A stretch of 64,000 nt of DNA, taken from positions 37,240,552-37,304,551 of the forward strand of contig OX419756.1 of the NCBI GenBank assembly GCA_948567375.1, given 5' to 3'. The stretch is from Lunularia cruciata (taxonomy: Eukaryota; Streptophyta; Marchantiopsida; Lunulariales; Lunulariaceae). Shown here one piece after another: positions 56,265 to 64,000 of this stretch. The notes under the pieces are model-generated. The model was not told where the DNA came from and searched no databases. It saw nothing but the letters and a program-made list of their open reading frames with translations. Position 1 is the stretch's first letter. Each line of letters begins with the position of its first letter. The translations under genes were made by a program, and so were the position numbers.

Positions 56265-58832
56265 TGTTGGGGAATTTTTTTGGCCTTGAGAGTGCACCAA
56301 GCACCTGGCTGCTTGTGCTTAGTTTGTCTTTATTGTAGTTGATTTAGGGTTCTTGTAGATTGACATTCTCTTCCTATTCCTGGTGTGTTGGAAATCTTAG
56401 CTCTGTAAGAATTTAGGGTTTTCTTTGCTTCCTAAGGTCAGGTTTCTTGATGGTTTGTGTTTGTCCTTGGCCTTCACAGAACTGGCTAGCTGACACGGTT
56501 TTAGCTATGGTTTTGGACCTGACGGTTCCTAGAAAAGGCTGGGAATTTTACAAACAATAAATAGTATTCTATTCAGCTCAACCAGGCCCCAGACTACTGA
56601 GTCAAACCATTCATATAGATGGACTGGGAGCTCCTAAAATGGAGCTTCCTTGATGCTAGTCACAGATCAAACACACCATCATCTCAGGATTTGTCATTCA
56701 TAAATTTTCAGCTGCGGGGTTCACAAGTTTGACAACCCAACCAATTCCAGTTCATACAATGTGTGCACTAAATTGTGACAGAAAATCACTTCAGCTGGCG
56801 CTTTCCACCCACATTCTGTCCGATAACAGTAAAGGCAACTCACTCTCCGGACCTCTTCCTTCACCTCCCAGCCGCACTCCCATCAATGCTTCCTTGCAAA
56901 GGTTTTAGCTATCAGCCAAAGATCCTTCATGAAACGTCCTCAGCTCTCCCCTTAGAAAACTTCTATCAGCAGCTCAGTGCACAACTATCTTTGAATCTCC
57001 ATTCTCAAAGTCTTGTGCCAGCATTAACTCCGTCATTCATGTCACATGTCAGCTTTTCCCTTGAAAGTTCTCCCTGCACCCACCCATCAGCTCTTCAATT
57101 TCGAAATTTCTCTCCCTGGTCATGTCACTACCCAATGGCCTCTCAAGGCATCTCTCTCTCCTTCCTCTGTCTTGTCGCAGACCAGCCCAACAAATGCTTG
57201 AAACTTCCCTCTCCTTCAATCTCCATGCCAATTTGCAAAACTCCACACTCAGCCCTACTGCTCTTCTCTACTGCTCTTCTCTAAATTTCTGCTGTCCAAA
57301 CATCAACTCATGGGGAAACATTTTTCTTGCAAAACCCTTTTCTCCTTCCCAAAACCCTCTCTCAGCCCTATTAGTCCTGCAAAAATTTCTTTTCTGTCCA
57401 GCCCTCTCTCTTCTGCAAAGTCCTTCATTCTCTTGCAAAGAAAACCACTTTTTGCCCTGCACTCTCAAGCCCTTTGCTTTCTTGCAAAAATTTCTCTTCT
57501 GTCCAAGCACGTACTCTCTTGCACATCCTTCATTCCTTTGAGAAGAAACTCATTCTTGCCCTGCTGTCCCAAGCCCTAACAGTCCTGCGAAAATTTCTCT
57601 TCTCTCCAAGCACTTACTCTCATGCAAAGTCCTTATTCTCTTATGAAGAAAAACCACTTTCTGCCCTACACTCTCAAGCCCTTTGCTTTCCTACAAAAAT
57701 TTCTCTCCTCTACCCTACAAACCTTCAAGGCATACTCCTTGCCATTTGTTCATCTGGCCACTGTCTTGCACAATAACACTTTCAAAAGTTTTCCCTCTCC
57801 TCTTGTCACAGACCAAGGCCAAGCAACCTTCAAAAATCTCTCTTCAATAGGTCATTCCTGTCCAGACCAAGCTTGGAAACTCTCTCTCCTTCACTCTGTG
57901 CAGTCTCTCATCACTCTATCCAATCTCTCATTCACTCTGTCCAGTCCCTCCTTCATGAGAATTCTCCACTGCCACATTTTCAACAGCAAATCCTCTACAT
58001 TCAAAATTCATTCCATGTCCACCTCTTCACAACAAACATTCTCCATTCAAAATTTTCTCTCCTATCAACACTCTCACAAAAAACATCCTCCACAATCAAA
58101 AATCATTCCCTGTCCAGCCAGAGCAACCCTAACTCAAATTTACTGGCTACTGCTCAAGGAAGCCAACCTTCAAAATCTCTCCTATCCAGTGCAAGGCAAA
58201 GTCAGACTCTCAAATTTTCTCTCCTGCTCTTGCCCTAGTCTAGTCCTTGGTGCAAAATTCAACTCCTTCTCTTCTCCACTGTTCCAGATCAATGACCAAG
58301 CAAAACTCCAAATCTCCTGCTCCTGTCATAGCCAAACCCTCAATTTTCTTTCCTTCTCTCTCCTCCCCTCTGTTTTGATCAATGCCCAAGCAAAACTAAA
58401 AAATTTCTTGCTCTTGCAACAGCCCTAAGCCTCCACTCCCCAAAATTTTCCTTCTCCAGCAGACTTTTCTCCCGAAACTTTCCTTCCCTATTCCCTTACT
58501 GTTTTGTTCACTTTTTCACAATTCCCAAAACCCTTTGCTACTGCCTCTAATTAAAATACTCTTGAGACCCCAATAACATAACCCCAATAACAAACTTCCC
58601 AATAACAAACTCCAGCGCTTAAGTGACATGCTAATAAACCCCAAGCTTATGTAACATTAAAGAAAATCCACCACTCAATTCCCTCCCTCCCTTAACACAG
58701 GAGAAAATCCTTGAGCTTACAGGAACACAAACAACTACTGGTTTCACCATAACATAAACCCTTGAGTTCAATAACATGGAAAACTCACACCAGATGCACC
58801 AATACTACTTGTAGATTATTTTCCCGATGACA
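56265..58832 (-). repeat. Solo LTR of family M (subtype 2), TSD acgg
   Basis: On the + strand it starts TGTTGGGGAATTTTTTTGGC and ends TTTTCCCGATGACA. acgg flanks it on both sides (56261-56264, 58833-58836). The start shares GGCCTTGAGAGTGCACC-like sequence with M1 and with 20305-23065. Its sense is - (the + strand is the pyrimidine-rich one). Confidence 0.88.
57350..57715. repeat. Direct repeats within the solo LTR, unit about 115 bp
   Basis: Three to four diverged copies of a block with gcaaaaatttctcttctgtc, a tactctc segment and ccctgc-ctctcaagcc. It is the same kind of LTR-internal duplication as at 20830-21065, in the other subtype copy. Confidence 0.8.
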
Positions 58833-59899
58833 ACGGCTGGAGAGAGGAGCAGACAGGCTACAATTCAAGACCAATTTTGAGATATTTGAGTCAATTATGT
58901 GGAAGATATGATTTCCAAAATCTGTTAAGGGGATAGGACAGATGACAAAGAGTTTACAGTGCTAAACTCAAGAAGTGTAAAAGTTTGATCAATCTCAAGT
59001 CAGATCTGGTCAATTGAAGTTGGAGTTTTGGAAAGTGAGGTGTTGGAGATGAGATGCTAATCAGGTTTGGAATTTTAGTCATTCCTGAAGTTGTGGTTTG
59101 ATTCACCTTGTGAAAATTTCCAATCTTGTTGGTGGTTAGGTTTGCATGTTTATGCAAAGATTTCATGTAAATTCTTTAAATAGAAAATTCAGGGTCTTGG
59201 ATCAAGCATACCTGGGTCTGTAGAACTCACAAGTTAGCCTAGCTCAGGAATTGATCCATATTTAGAGTTTGAGGTTGGATTAGGGTATTAAACTTTGTAG
59301 AGGGTTAGACAAGAGCACAAGCAACTACTATGAAAATTTTGGTTGACTTTGGGTTGATAGAGAGTGTGAATCAATGCATGAAACTCTTTTGCAAATACTA
59401 TCATAAGGTTGGTAGAGCAATTTCTATCCTCCATCTTGATTGGATGTTTATTCTTCTACATTGTGACTATGATTGAGGGTTTCAAGTTGCTAGAGTGTTT
59501 GTGAGGGTCAAAGGTACTTTCCAATCAGAAATTTGAGGAAAAATTGCCAAGAACCAAGAGCAATTTTGAAATCCCTAAAATAGGGATTTTGAAATTAGGG
59601 TAAAAACCTACGAGCAAGTGGCCAAGTTTGGGAGCTTTTCAAGGGAACTGGAGTAATCAGATTGAGGCATATTTCATGTCATTAGAAAGATTATCTCACA
59701 AGATTTTTATGGAATTCTAGAACACTTGGGTTCAAGCCACATAGAGAAAGTTACACCCATATGAGTTTCATAGGATTTTCTCCAACAAAAGAGATAGAAG
59801 TTCTACGCTTGGATTAGGAATTGGCTGAAATCTGAAGTGCATAATTAAGGAAGCTAGAGAACAGATTGAAGTCAACTTGAGGATAGGGTAGGGAGCTCT

Positions 59900-60292
59900 T
59901 AAGCTGAATTCCACCAAAAGCATGGAGAGTTGCTGTTGACTTCTTGTGGTTGGATCCGTGCTTGCATGCTTGTTTGTACGCCCATTTAGTTTGGATTGGT
60001 ATGCTTCCATTGCGCTTAGGTTCTTTCCTTCTAAGAGTACTGTGTATTCTGCCTTGGTAATGTTAGAAACAACGACCAATAGACTAGGAGTGCATGTTAT
60101 GATGGCAGGTTAGGTTGTCCATTACCACCTTACCCGATAGCAAGAATACCAAAACCTAGAGCAAAAAGTTTTAATGGTTGGGTTCTACACACGCTCAAAT
60201 ATTGGGGACAGGTTTATCTACAACCTATGATCTCTAGGCTCCACAGCTAGGCATCTTGTGTGTTCTTAGAGAGAGAAAGGCAAAGTACGACA
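59900..60292 (-). repeat. 5' start region of X, shared with 62448-62724 and the P1 leader
   Basis: Read on the - strand, the blocks TACTTTGCCTTTCTC, 'ggttttggtattcttgctat' and aacctgccatcataacatgc are also found at 62448-62724 (+ strand). The last of these, with ggatccaaccacaagaa, resembles the + strand of the P1 leader (32060-32260). Confidence 0.75.
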
Positions 60293-60814
60293 ACTTGAAC
60301 ATACTATTGTGTAGGATGAGAACTTCTTTGAGGTCCCTCTCTTCAGCCAACTTCTTCTTCAATGCTTATTCCTTCCAATTCCCTTCTTTTAGAATTCATC
60401 ATCTTGCAAACAAACTCCTCACTCTAAAATTTTTGCCTCCCTGCTATCTCTATGTTTAGGCCAGCAAAAGTCTATCACCTTCTAGAATTTCTTTGCCCTT
60501 CCTATCACACCCTGCTCCTTTGAAACCTTTCTTTCACTCTCTTGCTGTCCGGGTAGAAACCCTCTCTACTTGAATGTCTTCTCTCCTTTGCCATAAACTC
60601 TTCCTTTGGGAAATATTTCTGTTAGCCCTTCTTGTCGTACCCTGCTCCATTGAAACCTTTCTTTCACTCTCTTGCTGTCCAAGCAAAAACTCCCTCTACT
60701 AAAAAATTCTCCTTCTTTCCATCTCTGTTTAGGCCTCCCTCTCAAAGCAAACCCTTTTTCTTCTTCTGTTTGTCCAGGCCCTATTCTCTCAAAGCAAACC
60801 CTTCCTCTTTCTGT

Positions 60815-61190
60815 CAAGCAAGGCACTCACACTTTCTCTCAAAAATACATTTCTCTAGACCTTTCTCTCCTTCCCCTTCCTGTCAGCAAGGCTCTCACAC
60901 TTTCCCTCAAAAATACATTTCTCTAGAACTTTCTCTCCTTCTCCTTCTTGTCAGCAAAGCTCTCACACTTTCCCTCAAAAATACATTTCTCCATTCCTTT
61001 CTCTCCTTCATCTTCTTGTCAGCAAGGCTCTCACACTTTCCTCAAAAATACATTTTTCCAGACCTATCGCTCCTTCATCTTCTTGTTAGCAAGGCATTCA
61101 CACTTTCCCTCCAAAATACATTTCTTCAGACCTTTCTCTGCTTCATCTTCTTGTCAGCAAGACACTCACACTTTCACTTTGAACCCCTAA
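60815..61190. repeat. Minisatellite in the M1 5' LTR, unit about 63 bp
   Basis: About six copies of the same unit as at 49600-49900, with variants in the cctttctctcc part. Confidence 0.9.
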
Positions 61191-62350
61191 TTCTCTGCAC
61201 AGCCAGGCCCTTTCTCTCAGAAATACTTCTCTCCAGTCAAAATCCTTCTCCAAACCCTTTCTCCTCTCAAGAGGTCATACCTTTGCAGCAAGTCTTCCCC
61301 TTTGATTCTTGCTCTCCTCTGTCTAAACCCCTCATGTCCAAACCTTTCTTTGAATCATCTCTCTCTTTGCCTTGTCACAACCAAGCTCTCACAAAGCTCT
61401 TTTTCTCTTGATGGTTCTTCTCCTACACACATGACTCTCCTCTATGTATCCACAATACTTCTTTAATCCCTTTCTGCCTTGCACTGTCACAGCCAAGCTC
61501 TCACAAAGCCCTTCTTCTTTTGATGGGTCTTCTCCTGCCACTCTTTTTGTTTTTCTTTAATAATTCCTCATGCCTCTCATCCTCTTGTCTAGAGTTTCAC
61601 TCTTCAAAAATTCTTGCTCTCTCTCTATCCAAGGCCTCTTCTCCCAAAAATCTTGCACAGGCCAATTATTCCCCTTTGACAATTTTCTCCTCTCTATAAG
61701 CCAAAGCGCTTCTTCTTGAAAAATTGTCTCTTTCAATCTCCTTGATCTCTTTTTTTTCTCTCTCAATGCAAAAAAATCTCTTCTCCTATGTTCAGGCCTT
61801 TACTCAATCCATCAAAAAAGGAAACCCTATCTTCCCTGTTTAGGCCTTTTCTCTCTTGATGCCTTTGTCCTGGCCAAATCCAAACCCTTTCATACTTCCC
61901 CTGCCACTTTTGAAGCTTCATCCTTTTCTCTTGATCTTTTTCTTCCTCTAAAACCTTTGATACTTCCCTTGTCACTTTCAAAGCTTCATTAATATATCCT
62001 TCTTCATTACAACTCCTTCAATAATTCCCTTGTTTCTCCTCCTTGAGAAAATCTTCTACTGCCTTTGAGAATTCCATCTTTGCTGCCTGTAACACTCAAT
62101 AACTCCCGAGCTTATGTAACATAAAAAAAAACTCCCAGTCTTCTTAAACACACAAAACAATGCCGGGCTTTACAATAACATAAAAGTATACTCCTAAGAT
62201 AAGGTAACATAAAATGACTCCTGAGGCATAGTAACATAAATAACTCTCAAGACACAATAACATAAAAAAGTGCCGAGTTCACTATAATATATAAAAAAGA
62301 CTCACACCAAATGGCACCAATGCCAAGCGTAGATTATTTTCCCAATGACA

Positions 62351-62447
62351 CCGGCTAAACAGATAGCCCATGGCCAACCAAGCTAATTGGAGATCCCAAT
62401 CTCCCAAGTAGCCTCTCTATAAAACATATTTCTGCAATCCTCTATTC
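62351..62447 (-). pseudogene. P2 integrase core, continued
   Basis: It begins with the ccgg duplication and continues exactly where 48514 stops relative to P1: tagcccatggccaacc, then ggagatcccaatctcccaag match P1 25258-25300. It ends where repeat X starts (62448). Confidence 0.9.
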
Positions 62448-62724
62448 ATTGTCGTTGTACTTTGCTTTTCTATCTTTGGGAACACACAGCCTATAGATCA
62501 AAGGTTGGAGGTTAACCTATCCCTACTAGTTTGAGCATGCATAGATCCCAACCAGTAGAACCCTTTTCTCTAGGTTTTGGTATTATTGCTATCGGGTAAA
62601 GTAGTAATGTGCGACCTAACTTGTTATCATAACATGCACTCTTGGTCTGTTGGTTATCACTTCCAGCTTTACCAAGGGGAAATACATAGCACTCTTAGAA
62701 GGAAAGAACTTAAGCGCAATGCCC
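62448..62724 (+). mobile_element. X: second copy, 5' end only
   Basis: TGTCGTTGTACTTTGC... matches the - strand of 60292-59990. It is cut after gcgcaatgccc by the Q LTR. It was therefore inserted into P2, and Q into it. Confidence 0.75.
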
Positions 62725-63418
62725 TGTAACACCCATTTGTGCATGTGTGTGGTATTGTTATATTTAGCTTGGTATTACAAGTACTTGAGAGATATTATTT
62801 ATATAGAGATAAAGGATGGTTCTACATTAGTCATGATTAGCTAAAGTTAGTCATAGCTAAGATAGAGGGGGCCCTTAGTTTAAAGGAAGTGGAAAAGATG
62901 AGCACCACTATTTTGGATTCTGGTGTGTTGACTTGGTATTATTCCTAGGTGTTTGGCTTTGAAGAAAGAGTTGAGAACTCTTGGGACCGCAAGCCTTTTT
63001 TGTTTTGGATTCTTCTATAGTCCTAGGATAGCCCACGTGAAGGAATCCTTGACTTAGTGATTGGGTCAAGATAAGATCACATGCTAAGTGGAATATGCCC
63101 ATGTGGATGGGTATTCCTTTATACTTTTTGATTGTACTTGACTTTTAGCCTAGTAACTTGAGTTACTCTAGTAATTAGTAACTTTGGTGCATAACTATTT
63201 CACAAGTATATAAAAAAGGGGTGAGGAAGTACTCATCATCCTTTCATTTGCAACTATCTCTCTCTTATTGAGTTCTCTAGTAAGCAATGTCTTGAGTCTT
63301 GGAGTGTTAGCCTTGGAGGAGTATGATGAAGTTGGGGTTCTTTGCCTTCTTAGTCCATGGTACGCTTCCATAATAGCCATCAGAGGTTCATCCTAAGTGA
63401 GAGGCAGGCCGGCTCACA
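62725..63418 (+). repeat. Q element 5' LTR
   Basis: TGTAACACCCATTTGTGC...CCGGCTCACA, the same family as the solo LTR 50307-50991. It is followed by a primer-binding site, so this is the 5' LTR of an element that continues past the window. Confidence 0.88.
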
Positions 63419-63421
63419 TTT

Positions 63422-63440
63422 TTGGTTCTGTTGCCAGGAC
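63422..63440 (+). other. Q primer-binding site (tRNA-Asp type, decayed)
   Basis: TGGTTCTGTTGCCAGGAC follows the LTR after a T run. It matches TGGCGCCGTTGCCGGGGA, the site of Athila/Tat-type elements, at about 14 of 18 positions, with C-to-T and G-to-A changes. Confidence 0.78.
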
Positions 63441-64000
63441 CTCTCTAGAAGGCAACATAATGTTTTGCGTATAATTTTATATTAGATAGAGGAGGCTACG
63501 AGAGCTCACTTGGAGAGAACTTTAGGGGAGTAGAGAGCTGAACTTATGTTAGAGAATTTGGACCTATTTTTATACCATGTAGTTCATTATGATGTCTTTG
63601 AGGTGATTTTGTACATCTTGTACACTTGAGAGGATTTTGAGAGATTGTGTGATTGCAGATTTTGGAGATTAAGATAATTTTGGGCAAAATCCCAAGTTTG
63701 GTATCTGGACTTGAAATTTCTACACAGGATAGCTTGGGTTATACTTCAATTAGCACGCTTAAAATTATTGTGAGAGCTGCTATGAGCATTGGGCTAGAAT
63801 TTTTGAAAGTTGATAGGGTAAACTGCTCCTTCAATTGCATGCTCTCTAGAAAATTGTATAGAGTTTTCCATTTCTTCAATTCTCAATGGATTGTGCTGTA
63901 AATTTTCAAGAAAATTAAGTGGATTATATCCTACCTTTTGACACAAAAAATAGATAGAGATAATTCTTGAGCACAGAGTTATAAGTTTTTAAAAAGAGGG
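63441..64000 (+). mobile_element. Q leader or early internal region, continues past the window
   Basis: Unconserved sequence after the primer-binding site. No reading frame of interest was found. Gag would be expected further downstream outside the window. Confidence 0.55.

Larger units (their letters stand above)
55544..60292 (-). mobile_element. X: repeat inserted in the M1 5' LTR, probably a solo LTR
   Basis: On the - strand it starts TGTCGTACTTTGCC and ends ...ACCACAACACA. The flanking bases are attg and acttg, an imperfect duplication. Without the M-family solo LTR nested in it (56265-58832) it measures about 2.2 kb. Its first 280 bp match 62448-62724. Nothing in it codes for a recognisable protein. 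Boundaries are good to a few bases. Confidence 0.68.
48515..62350 (-). mobile_element. M1: very-long-LTR retrotransposon, deleted internal region
   Basis: TGTTGTGGGG...CCAATGACA with a 4-bp duplication ccgg. The two LTRs are 48515-51920 (3') and 54959-62350 (5'), both expanded by later insertions. Net LTR length is about 2.7 kb. The 3-kb internal region (51921-54958) codes on the - strand for gag, protease and an integrase tail. RT, RNase H and the integrase core are missing, so it is non-autonomous. Confidence 0.88.
54959..62350 (-). repeat. M1 5' LTR, with repeat X and another solo LTR inserted
   Basis: 54959-55543 and 60293-62350 together match 48515-51920 minus the solo LTR there. The interruption 55544-60292 is repeat X. 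No tRNA primer site that I recognise follows on the - strand (54958 downward: TAAGTGGAAACCATG). Confidence 0.85.

Noticed and set aside
60632-61411. 259-residue and nearby long frames in the M LTRs (also 49154-49903 and 57622-58428) as genes
   Set aside because: They are Ser/Leu/Pro-rich translations of low-complexity pyrimidine-rich repeat, present in several frames, and they lie in LTRs.
62651-62844. + strand 64-residue frame across the X and Q junction
   Set aside because: It spans an insertion boundary, so it is a chance fusion.

Overview
The window is nuclear DNA of a land plant with a large, repeat-swollen genome. A conifer or other gymnosperm is my guess, but nothing here fixes the lineage. 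I see no host gene, tRNA, rRNA or ncRNA. Almost everything recognisable is a stack of LTR retrotransposons and related insertions nested in one another, and all coding regions are broken. Their order can be read from target-site duplications (TSDs).

Layout. 1-1640 is AT-rich with a short tandem repeat. 1640-6166 is the 3' part of a decayed Ty3/gypsy chromovirus (family E0, + strand). 6243-18783 is a complete but decayed chromovirus (E1, - strand, TSD acttc). Its gag is split by an unusual one-sided element (N1, 11085-16973), which is itself split by a sister copy (N2, 13543-15950). About 19211-35440 is a third N copy (N4), interrupted by a solo long LTR (20305-23065) and by element P1 (23777-33663). 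35441-38780 is AT-rich and unassigned. 38790-42411 is an old N copy (N5) carrying a small N copy (N3, 40927-42354). 42412-47115 is a second E0 element. 47116-48514 plus 62351-62447 is an old relative of P1 (P2), split by the long-LTR element M1 (48515-62350, TSD ccgg). M1's LTRs hold further insertions. 62448-64000 holds part of repeat X and the 5' LTR, primer-binding site and leader of an Athila/Tat-like element that runs off the window.

The notable object is P1, on the - strand. It is a 9.9-kb Ty3/gypsy element with one continuous gag-pol reading frame (31807 to 24608, 2400 codons including the stop). The frame is broken by eleven in-frame stops and no frameshift that I can find. Between protease and reverse transcriptase it carries a cytosine-5 DNA methyltransferase domain of DNMT3-like type, with motifs I, IV, VI, VIII and IX/X in order. 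After the integrase it carries a C4HC3 PHD finger. The PHD region is also present in the older copy P2. P1 therefore combined a putative DNA-methylation writer and a putative histone reader with the usual retrotransposon machinery. Its stops look like products of cytosine deamination.

Other points of interest: the N family has unlike ends, TG...CA termini and 5-bp TSDs but no LTR pair. The M family has LTRs of about 2.6-2.8 kb and 4-bp TSDs. The two LTRs of P1 differ in structure.
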